Of a stretch of 64,000 bases of DNA, positions 11,401-17,552 are shown piece after piece. Below the pieces are notes generated by a model that did no database searches, was not told where the DNA came from, and saw nothing but the letters and a program-made list of their open reading frames with translations. A program made the position numbers and the translations under genes. The stretch comes from G963663525 sp963663525 (GTDB lineage Bacteria > Myxococcota_A > SURF-8 > G963663525): NCBI GenBank assembly GCA_963663525.2, contig CAXXHC010000001.1, positions 3,224,001-3,288,000 on the forward strand. Direction: 5' to 3'. Positions within the stretch are counted from its first letter, which is position 1. Each line of letters starts with the position of its first letter.

Positions 11401-13889
11401 GTGCAAAAGACATCATCGTCGCAAGAACTGTAATCGGGCTTGGCGGGATTCGAGCACTCGCCTGTTCCGGGGTCGCAGATTCCGACATCGTGGCAGGTAT
11501 CAAGCGCGTTGCACACCATGAAAGGTCCCGGCACACAGACTCCCTCTTGACAGGTGTCCGCTACGGTACAGGCATTGCCATCCGAGCAGTCTCCGTTCGA
11601 AAATCCCGTGCGGCAAGCCCCGGTTTCCCAATCAAAGTACTGAATCAGGCAAGGCCAAGCTGGATGGTCCACGCAATCGTTAGGCGCAACTGTCCTGAAT
11701 TTCACGATTTTTGCTTCTTGTAGGGGATTTCCGGCGATATCCTCGACGTTTGTTGTAATGGTGAACCTGTAATAAAAACCGATCTCCAAGGGAGCGTCAG
11801 GAACGAAAACCAGCGTTCGTTCGCCTTCGGCGCTTACGGACCCTCCAACAAGGGACGGAGCGCCGTCCGCGTTGGAAAGCCTTTCGAGCGTAGCCGTACC
11901 CAGATTGAAACCACTTGTATTCATGGCTTCGCTGAACGCGGCCCGCAATGTCGTTTCGGCCCGAACCCCGGTCTGTCCGGCCCCCGGATATGTGGCCACG
12001 ATCTTCGGCGGCATCGTATCTCCCGACTCCACGATAAGAGAAACAATCAGGAATTCGTTGGCGGGAAGCACCCCGTCGAAGTTCTCGGTAACACCGGTTG
12101 CCATATCGTGCGCAGTAACGCGGACATCTCCGGCAGGAATGTTATCGAAACGGAACAATCCGTTTTCATCCGCAATATCCATAACTTGCAGACCATAGGC
12201 GGAGGTTGCCGTCACGAGACAGAGAGGGCAGAGACTGCCATCGTCATACCGGACCAAACCCGCGACGGTTCCGGTTTCTCCATCCGTCAGATACAGATCC
12301 GGGAATGAAGGAGTCAAAGGTTCGTCAAGCACCACCGAATCCGAGGTATAGCTGCCGTCCATTACATTTTCGACATATGCCGCGATATGAACCGGAACAC
12401 CCTCTCCAGCTTGGAAAGTAAACCGGTACGCTCCAGTGGCATCTGTAAGCGTCGAATGGGAATACGGAGCGATAAGATCGACATGGGCGCCCTCGATGGC
12501 CGAACCCTCGGCATCCAGCACCTGACCCGAAACCGTATACGTTTCGGCGTTTTCCAGCGTAAAGGCCAATACGCCGGTGGAGGAAATTGCGGTTCCCTCC
12601 GAAGTGGACCAGTAGGCTGCTGCCGGGTCGAGTACGAGATATCCAAGCTTGTTCCATGAAGGGGTGGCGTCCTCGGCATCATCCAGCATCCAAATCGCGA
12701 TGCGTGAAGAACCGGGGAGATTCCAGTCGTTGGGGATGGTGATCGAAAGCGGTGGGTCGAGCGTCACATGGAAAGGACGCACGTACATCACCGCCAGGGG
12801 TACACCTGTTCCATTGAAATCGCTGGGTAGTGCCGAAGGATCGAATACGGCTGCCCCGATTTCCGTCACGTCGTCGCGCCTGGTTGTGCTTTCGGCGAGA
12901 CTCGCCGAATCGAGTTCGAAGCTGGCGCCCTCCCAGCCGCCAACGGGATAGGAGGCTACGCCTTCGACCACGGGCATGAGTTCTTCGGCATACTGCTGAA
13001 GCACGATACGAAGGGTTTTTCTATGTTCGAGATCGACCTTTTGCCGGAATGTGGAAAACGCACCGAAGACCGAATCTTCGGCCCGAACGGTTACAAGTGC
13101 TTCGCTGCGACCCGTGGGAAGTGAAGAAAATACGAAACGTCCCTGGGCATCGGTGGTTTTCGTTTCAGCCACGCCTTCGAGGGAAACAACCGCTCCCTTC
13201 ATGGGACTTTGCACCGTATCACTGCCCTCCGCATTAGGGAATAAACCCACTACAATGCCCGCGAAGCTTCGCTCCGGGTCTACCGCCGTTCCGGTCACAT
13301 GAAGCTGCAACGGGGCTTGATCGACGCCATCGACACTCCAGGCGAAGGAGACTTTCGTATCCACGCTGCCTTGAGAAGGCAACCAGCTTACGGCAACTTG
13401 CAGGTTTTCTCCCGCTGCCAACTCCGTTTGATCTTCGAAACCTCCGACCTCCAACACTTCACCCTGCATGTCGGGAAGATGAACCGCAACCGCAACCTGT
13501 CCCGTATTGGCGATCATGAAAGAAGCCATCGATTTCGGTTCGTTGGCGAGATGTTCACCGAAATCCAACGCATCTAGCGACATTTCCAGGAAGATGATGG
13601 GAGGCGATTCCTCCTCGATCTCCGTTTCCTCTTCTTCCGGCTCCACCTCTTCTCCCATATCTTCCTCGACGTTTTCTCTTTCATCCGAATCGGCAGGAGA
13701 AACGTCTGGATCGTTATCGGCTGGAACGGCGGCATCCTCTTCTTCGGCAATTTCTTCGTCCGCCGGAAAATCGCCCGGATCGTTGGTTTCGCTGTTTTCG
13801 CTGGAACATCCAAAATATCCAAACGCCAATATGATCAATAAAACGGTGAACAGTTCCAAACCTCTCCACGATCCAGCTAAAGTTTGCAT
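5418..13889 (-). CDS. giant Cys-rich surface lipoprotein with MopE-type repeats
   Basis: A 2823-residue predicted lipoprotein. GGGGAG lies about 7 bases before the ATG. The signal peptide ends in lipobox YFGC, followed by an acidic Asp/Glu/Pro linker (residues ~25-95). Next come a Hydin/ASPM-like beta domain (LDFGEHLANEP), carboxypeptidase-regulatory-like folds (GAVVSLEG, GSAIEGAHVDL) and a bacterial Ig-like domain (PPKIVATYPGAGQTGV). About 13 copies follow of a Cys-rich unit of the form C-x-D-G-x-x-C-T-x-x-D-x-C-x-x-G-x-C, then EGF-like segments and more Hydin-like domains. Near the C-terminus are nine copies of the MopE-type motif CDGxDNDCDGxxDE/N, which in that family is linked to metal binding. 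I infer an extracellular, calcium-stabilised cell-surface protein. Partner and role are unknown. Confidence 0.85.
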   Translation of the reverse strand: MQTLAGSWRGLELFTVLLIILAFGYFGCSSENSETNDPGDFPADEEIAEEEDAAVPADNDPDVSPADSDERENVEEDMGEEVEPEEEETEIEEESPPIIFLEMSLDALDFGEHLANEPKSMASFMIANTGQVAVAVHLPDMQGEVLEVGGFEDQTELAAGENLQVAVSWLPSQGSVDTKVSFAWSVDGVDQAPLQLHVTGTAVDPERSFAGIVVGLFPNAEGSDTVQSPMKGAVVSLEGVAETKTTDAQGRFVFSSLPTGRSEALVTVRAEDSVFGAFSTFRQKVDLEHRKTLRIVLQQYAEELMPVVEGVASYPVGGWEGASFELDSASLAESTTRRDDVTEIGAAVFDPSALPSDFNGTGVPLAVMYVRPFHVTLDPPLSITIPNDWNLPGSSRIAIWMLDDAEDATPSWNKLGYLVLDPAAAYWSTSEGTAISSTGVLAFTLENAETYTVSGQVLDAEGSAIEGAHVDLIAPYSHSTLTDATGAYRFTFQAGEGVPVHIAAYVENVMDGSYTSDSVVLDEPLTPSFPDLYLTDGETGTVAGLVRYDDGSLCPLCLVTATSAYGLQVMDIADENGLFRFDNIPAGDVRVTAHDMATGVTENFDGVLPANEFLIVSLIVESGDTMPPKIVATYPGAGQTGVRAETTLRAAFSEAMNTSGFNLGTATLERLSNADGAPSLVGGSVSAEGERTLVFVPDAPLEIGFYYRFTITTNVEDIAGNPLQEAKIVKFRTVAPNDCVDHPAWPCLIQYFDWETGACRTGFSNGDCSDGNACTVADTCQEGVCVPGPFMVCNALDTCHDVGICDPGTGECSNPAKPDYSSCDDDVFCTIGETCIAGVCTNAEARDCREEVEFDEPRCQIAVCDEFLNTCVIEPVNEGLVCNDGDLCTRSDTCEAGACVGSSPVICEASGPCHETGACDPETGLCSDPLTENGTACDDGNPETGGDSCQGGLCLGTDCTCTGINACCDGCLPIANSDETACNDDDACTENDICNAGACHGEPVVCNPEDTCHFEGICDPSTGECSSRPKPFGTLCDDSNLCTYNDICTQDGCQGTVVECEAIGQCYLGGVCDPETGECTTPAKPDNSPCHDGDFCTLLDVCVEGQCVGGDSVVCTALDACHDAGVCDTETGRCSNPIKADETPCNDGNLCTQTDICVEGICRGNDPVTCLPSDQCHNAGQCDLETGVCSNPAKPDGVQCQDDSHCTENDACLAGVCESGPAVVCEALDDCHVAGVCDEEIGGCSNPTAENGTACDDGNSETEGDACVGGICLGGGCSCTGVNTCCDGCHPVADSDGLACQDGDACTESDVCSEGVCVGESIDCDDDNLCTDNWCDSVLGCLEEYRNGVVCEDGDGCTIGDVCFEGVCKSGEPYECEENAHCENGACYCDEGFVRNPDTNRCVDPCDPNPCLEEHRTVCTVTQEGEVKCFCDPAYTGESCDLCVSDANLCDGECLFPDLEACTDLVAFQESMQIDPPLDNPLTVTFMETDLGMLTLCESGCDVSFEMLSHESEVSGETWLQQTLVFAPFEHVLVAGNCTVTMGTTTPTTAEVWYSSDWYPSPRIIVYDPSLSFGIWKNPVVEGEEIECQMLSMEGIQGLIHSLYDDLLKGTIKEELEATSERFNCRTCFNSCSPDPCHGHGYCDETDGSCTCNNPYMAADCSACIEGHYDYPNCYGEGQNGETCQEDGDCHSDHCQNGFCCLSGDCCAAPEDCPVETYTEAPVCDDPVGCQGHRIDALCGDQICAASETILDDSACGNDIEANDCGNYLSVYCNGESEQVAPVCPTSCLYDYECDPSAYCNPDTSICKLRVSVIDVHPSSLDFGHIPFGIDEPVQADFRISNVGNASLRIQDFSFGENCQNFGISTLDTVSLPIDLSPSEEIEITIEYMPSTVDEMHPFNEECTLTMVSDNAETPEWPIQMHATPIASYLEMRLDGVLLDPGSASIHWGEIWLDSSSDSEKTLVVKNLGRFVLQFSDLHFSGNTSQDFSFSPDLLPDISTGEEKEIRLNYWPQTLGADSGTLIFETNDAREAYRTVEIQLAGLAIEPPALWVTPNGTTANPVDLGDVLQHACSDPRNIRVTNLGTSELEVVAVRVLNHSGGVASNWEIHSIDPELPVFLSSDPEDELAFHVTFCPNGWMTRQDMILGICSNDPDDVRVRPGSDDPDEPDACPEGYGWREIYFRGDGMACATGWHDLDDNPADCEYQCTETLNRVEYCDGQDNDCNGVVDDGYTVGIRYCNDQGADPNNCCDPNLPGDPHCCDGEGVCGVGVWECDPISKLGMICSSDIDGSEYLDWYTPEFCDGLDNDCDGEIDEDWGVNEWCVGEGECGLGQIECASSSSTRCSVNPGGSDYDASAPIRREVCDGRDNDCDGEIDNGIYYIREDVAGICDNCINRYCRGEGDCQAGVFRCDLSDPNQMTVYCTGNDAGVEYEVCNSQDDDCDSEIDEVYKAPNNVCPVQVAVDGTDMVYLGCTCQGIGQCGTDYSGAVPIPKFGIGECDPEDMYSTICSTSPGGSQDRSTEEVCDGIDNDCDGEIDEDFHIYNEEWPCYATGQCGIQYVDGHALPRAGVWECDPYGSGEKICSTGIGGSEYNQVSGIEICDDIDNDCNGEVDDIPGLHVGQFCVGTGECRYLTGVLECKNFIETMCSVNPGGTEHLSFPSDPRREEICDGKDNDCDGEIDNGYETGSHCLGLGTCPDGILECDPNNPRATVCSTSPGGSQYYPDNEICDGIDNDCDGKTDEDFFTEGSENKCQACGTCGRDPDTNEAIFGSWECDPSDPLHLQIICSSSPGGSDYNSELPERIEVCDGYDNDCDCEIDEGCE

Positions 13890-14029
13890 AGTTTTCTCCC
13901 CTGCGAAAAAATCCGGTGCTTCCCTAACGAAGTGTTGTTTCTTGTTTATGATGAATCTCGTATATTATGAATCCTACCCGGTATTTCCCGATTGTCAAAT
14001 CTGTATAAATGTCTGATGAAGCACAAGCC

Positions 14030-14077
14030 GTGAACGATCGGTGCAGTTTGAACCCGGATTGCCCATTTCATGGGCAG
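14030..14077 (+). pseudogene. 5' fragment of an IS1-like transposase gene
   Basis: From the GTG at 14030 this reads VNDRCSLNPDCPFHGQ, matching the N-terminus of the intact transposase at 29879-30778 (MNDRCCMNPDCPLHGQ). The reading is lost after about 16 codons. It is the start of a degraded copy of the same or a related IS. Confidence 0.6.
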
Positions 14078-14264
14078 GTCATCACCATGCCAGACATCCT
14101 AAAAATCAAAAAGTTTGCGAAAGTCAAACCTGCTAGCAGAGCATACCTAAAAATAACTTTTTTTGTAAACCATTGATTCTTAATGGGGTTTTCAACTTGG
14201 CCTTCTTTCAGTTCTCAGAAAAAAGTTCGTAATAAGGTATGCTCTGGGGAGCCAAACTTTAAGC

Positions 14265-14288
14265 CCACCAACTATGGTGGGTTTTTTG
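14265..14288 (+). terminator. rho-independent terminator
   Basis: CCCACC (14265-14270), loop AACTAT, GGTGGG (14277-14282), then a run of six T. This is a textbook intrinsic terminator on the plus strand. No intact plus-strand gene precedes it, so it may have ended the decayed transposase gene or a small RNA. Confidence 0.6.
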
Positions 14289-14463
14289 TTTAACAGGATA
14301 TGAATTGCTCTATACCTGCTTGATTTCTAAGGGTTTTCGCGTGTCCAATTTCTCACATCAAATTTTAAGAATAGCAAACGATCTGCCAAAAAGTTCGTGA
14401 CATGGTTGTTCTGGGGTCAAATTTATTCTGAGAACCTAAGAACGGGTAGAGAATAACAAGGCG

Positions 14464-14695
14464 TGGTGAACAGCTCGGAATATACTCAATATATCGATGG
14501 TGAACAGCGATTTTGTAACTTATGGATATTTCTAGCTTTTTCTGTTCACCACTTTTTGCGGTTTGCGAGAGGTAATTCTGGACTTCAAAGTGTACTACTC
14601 GCGAACTTTTGGTGAATGACTTTAGAAATTCGAAATAGTCATGAATAATCAGATATTTGCGCTTGGCTATGGATAATAATTTCTCTGGTGAACAG
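14464..14695. repeat. cluster of TGGTGAACAG motifs
   Basis: The 10-mer TGGTGAACAG occurs at 14464-14473, 14498-14507 and 14686-14695, and inverted at 14542-14551. The second and inverted copies can pair into a hairpin. No gene is seen in this AT-rich stretch (14290-14760). Confidence 0.45.
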
Positions 14696-14760
14696 GAAGG
14701 AGAAAAATTTTGCCCTTCCGTTCCTCGAAGTCGATTGAGGCTTCATCTGTCAATTTTCAT

Positions 14761-15369
14761 CTGATTTTCATCTGATTTTCATCTGTCCAGGTACCGGGAC
14801 TATCCCGGACAGGGCATCAAACAGGCGAAGTCCAGTTTGGAATGGACGGCCAAGACTACCCGGACTGGCTACGCTAGCTTCTGTCCTGGTAGGAATGGCG
14901 GAGGCATGGCGATGGCTATTGGCAATTAGCGAAGGCTTGCGGAGGCAGTCATGCCTGGCCGATGCATTCATCTGTCCAAGTACCCAGACTACCCGGACAG
15001 GGCATCAAACAGGCGAAGTCCTGGTAGGAATGATCGGCCAAGACTACCAGGACGTAGCATGGTTGGCCTGGGTCCAGGTAGTATGGTCGGCCAAGACTAC
15101 CGGGACGTAGCATTTATCCCATCAGGCCAATTTGAATGCCCATCGGCGAAACGGAAGCAAATAAGCAACTCCTTCCCTGCCACCTAGGTCCAGGTATTCG
15201 TGGGGCTAGCCAGACTGGCCAAGACTACTGGGACTGGCCAAACTAGGAATGGCAAAAGCATGGCAATAGCGGTGGCAGTTGTCAGACGGATGCCTATCCT
15301 CTCAGTCCAGTTTGGAATGGTCAGCCAAGACTACCCGGACTGGCTACGCTAGCTTCTGTCCTGGTAGGA
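14761..15369. repeat. irregular repeat block downstream of the DGR template
   Basis: A 65-bp unit at 14830-14894 recurs at 15305-15369 with two differences; it contains CCAAGACTACCCGGACTGGC. A 30-bp unit (GGCATCAAACAGGCGAAGTC within it) occurs at 14804-14833 and 14992-15021. Shorter CCAAGACTACC and TCCTGGTAGGA pieces fill the space, and the block opens with an 11-bp tandem unit CTGATTTTCAT. No ORF has the character of a gene. A related motif, GTCCCGGTAGTC, also occurs in the dispersed repeat at 5078 and 25147. Confidence 0.6.
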
Positions 15370-15477
15370 GGGCGGTTGGCGAATCGGAAGGAAATGAAAA
15401 TGCAAGTAATTTCAGCGTGAACGGAGTTTTCAGTAACGACGATGGTCTCCGCAGGTGACACATGGCAACGAAAATTA

Positions 15478-15534
15478 CCCCGGCGGCCACGTTCGAACGG
15501 CTTGTTGCCAATCGCCTACTAGCCGCCGCCGGGG
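15478..15534 (-). other. strong GC hairpin downstream of the DGR template repeat
   Basis: CCCCGGCGGC (15478-15487) is complementary to GCCGCCGGGG (15525-15534), a 10-bp perfect stem about 100 bases past the template repeat when read on the minus strand. Structured RNA or DNA flanks template and variable repeats in studied DGRs. Whether this hairpin has such a role is inference. Confidence 0.35.
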
Positions 15535-15640
15535 TGGGCATGTTCGTCCTATGGGATATTCCCACAGGCACGGGTCCGGGACATGGGTCAAGGTGTGCGC
15601 TGGCGATGAATCCGTAAACGCATCGCATCGGGCGATACCG

Positions 15641-15766
15641 TGAACTGACAAGGCGGAAGCCCAGGTTGTTGTTGCGGTTGCCGGGCGAGTTGTTGTTGCG
15701 ATTCGCTGAACGGCAGTTCTGTGCGTTGTTGTTCCAGCTACCACCGCGATTCACGCGGTTCGAGCC
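15641..15766 (-). repeat. DGR template repeat (TR)
   Basis: Read on the minus strand this 126-bp segment is full of AAC: it would translate as NRGGSWNNNAQNCRSANR followed by NNNSPGNRNNNLGFRL. RGGSW...NCRSANR...LGFRL is the C-terminal end of an FGE-sulfatase (C-type-lectin-like) domain with Asn codons at the exposed positions, which is how DGR template repeats look because adenines direct mutagenesis. It aligns without gaps to 17427-17552. In the core (24 codons from TGG) I count by hand 22 differences, 17 of them at template adenines (27 A in 72 bases). It lies just downstream of the reverse transcriptase remnant on the same strand. Confidence 0.85.
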
Positions 15767-15825
15767 TCTTACGTCCCTAGCCCAAATCGAATCTCGAATA
15801 TGGAAATGGACATGGCATCCGATTT

Positions 15826-16496
15826 CTATACTTCCAGTTTCGTACGGTTTTCAAAGAACATGAATCTCAAATTACGGGTGTCGGCATGCCGAACGTGACC
15901 CACCAGGCTCGCCATCGAGCGGGTCAATCCTTCTTCTCCAATCCGGCCCTTACAAAAGTGTTGCTCGTTCCGGATGATCTTCCTTCTAAGACGCTTAAAG
16001 CCGGTACGGGACAGACGGACAACTGCTGGAAATATCTGGAAACCCAGAAATGGCAACCCTTCGGATATTGGTGCAAGCCTTACGGATCCCGGCTTGATCG
16101 TCAGTCGTAGTCGTTCGTTTAAGAAGCCTTCTAACCGAGAAAGAATCCTCCATAATTCAGGTTTGGAATCGCTGAAAAGCACCATGTCGTCCATGTAACG
16201 GACGTATCCTCTGATGCCAAGCTCGTCTTTGATGAGATGATCGAGCGGATCCAGGTAGAAGTTGGCAAAATGCTGGCTGGTCAGGTTGCCGATGGGGATG
16301 CCTTTGCCAATCATTGTCCAAGGTACGGGATGGTCGATAAAAACATCCAGCAGCCATAGCAGTTCTTTGTCCTTGATCTTCCGGCGTAGTTGGCGTTTCA
16401 ATACCTTGTGGTCGATGGAATCGAAGAATTTTCTCACGTCGAGCTTGAGACTGTAAGCATAGCGGCGAGAAAAACTCTGTGCCCGTTCCCGGTACT
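15826..16496 (-). pseudogene. DGR-type reverse transcriptase, N-terminally truncated
   Basis: The open reading begins YRERAQSFSRRYAYSLKLD right after an in-frame TAG and has no convincing start; the GTG in VRKFF lies inside the first catalytic motif. Seen motifs: LDVRKFFDSIDH (motif A aspartate), GIPIGNLTSQHFANFYLDPL (the IGxxxSQ form that marks DGR reverse transcriptases rather than the QGxxxSP of group II introns), YMDDMVLF (catalytic YxDD) and GLPFLGFQI (motif E region). About 220 residues remain, while DGR enzymes are usually above 300, so the N-terminal fingers motifs are missing. The cut coincides with a fusion to a lipoprotein start (16488-16565). The palm aspartates survive but activity is unlikely. 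Confidence 0.8.
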
Positions 16497-16565
16497 ACCG
16501 CCTGAAGAGCAGGAAATAAGGAGGAAGGCCAGTAGCGAGATAAGAAATACCTGGCGAAATTGCAT
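16488..16565 (-). pseudogene. lipoprotein gene start joined to the RT remnant
   Basis: From ATG at 16565, with GGAG seven bases upstream, the minus strand reads a lipoprotein signal peptide: MQFRQVFLISLLAFLLISC, then SSGGSTG. The leader resembles that of the split lipoprotein at 22702 (LFLVSCSSGGSTG). After about 25 codons the frame enters reverse-transcriptase DNA out of frame. I infer a deletion that removed the body of a second FGE-type lipoprotein, a plausible original DGR target, together with the RT N-terminus. Confidence 0.65.
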
Positions 16566-17426
16566 CTTTCTCTCCAAATAAAGATGGCTACATCATTCTT
16601 GCGCTTACATATTGTGAATTTACTGCCCAAAACCGCACGATCAATCCTGACAAAGGAGATCGACTTGTAAGAAATTAATGATCGCACCCGAACCCGAACC
16701 CGGACCTATATCTTCACAATTTCCAACATCGTCTCCATCCGTATCGGCAATATAATCGATTTCTTGAACGAGATTGGATCCAATGGCGTCATCGTAGTAC
16801 CATACATCGGTGTCTTCTGCTGCTATGTCAAACTGATATTCAGTCTGACCAACGAAGCTGCACGGTGCATCCACAGGAAGAAAACATTCTTGCTGTGTTC
16901 TCGTGGCAGTTCCGGTCGTCCAGTCGGGGTTGGCTTCAGCAAAAGTAGCCGTGGCATTGAAAATTAGGCAGGTTCCAGATCGTTCGATCCAGGCATGGAT
17001 TGTGACATTGACGGTACTGCTGTCAAAATCCTTGTCTCCACCAGTAAACTCTCCTGGACCACAGAAATTATCCACTGTGATGGAAACATCCGATGGTGAT
17101 GAGAAAAGTGTATAATGACAACACGCGCCGTTGCAATCATCGTAGCCGGCTTCCGTATCGCAAGAATCACAACGTGCGCCTGTGTATCCAGTGTCGCAGT
17201 CACACTCCGCAGTTCCCGTCGAATTATCGCAGGTTCCATGACCGTGGCAAGCATCAGGATCGCAGGGATCATCCCGACAGTCAGGGTAGCCGATGAAGCC
17301 ATCAGCACAAACGCTGCAATCTGCACCGTCATAGCCCGTGTTGCAATGGCACAAGGCATAGCCATTGGTGTCATCACAGATGCCGTGGCCGTTGCAGGAA
17401 TCGGGTGTGCAGGCAAGAAGATGGCT

Positions 17427-17552
17427 AGACCTACAGAGACGAAGGCCGATGACGTCGTTGCGGCTGCCGGGATCGTAGCCGTTGCGGCCCGCCGACCGGC
17501 AGCCCTGCGCGTCGCCGTACCAATAGCCGCCACGTAAGACGCGGTACGAGCC
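17427..17552 (-). repeat. DGR variable-repeat-like segment (VR) in the FGE domain
   Basis: It encodes RGGYWYGDAQGCRSAGRNGY and on to IGLRLCRSS. It aligns over 126 bp without gaps to the template repeat 15641-15766. Template AAC codons face TAC, GGC, GAC, AGC, GTC and AAC here. Outside the core there are also about 17 non-adenine differences, and the 3' end does not match closely, so this is probably a diverged paralogue of the true cognate VR rather than a fresh product of this template. Confidence 0.75.

Noticed and set aside
9500..11600. Tandem DNA repeats within the giant gene as a non-coding satellite
   Set aside because: They are in frame and conserve Cys, Asp and Gly positions of a protein repeat, so they are coding.
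14761..15369. Possible CRISPR array
   Set aside because: Repeat units differ in length and spacing, there are no regular spacers and no cas genes nearby.
15344..15754. Minus-strand ORF of 136 codons over the template repeat as a protein gene
   Set aside because: The Asn-rich start is the DGR template itself, without a ribosome site; the rest (after LVSSRYRPMRC) has no protein character.
15755..15780. GGTTCGAGCC-like string resembling a tRNA T-loop
   Set aside because: No acceptor, D or anticodon stems can be built around it; it belongs to the edge of the template repeat.
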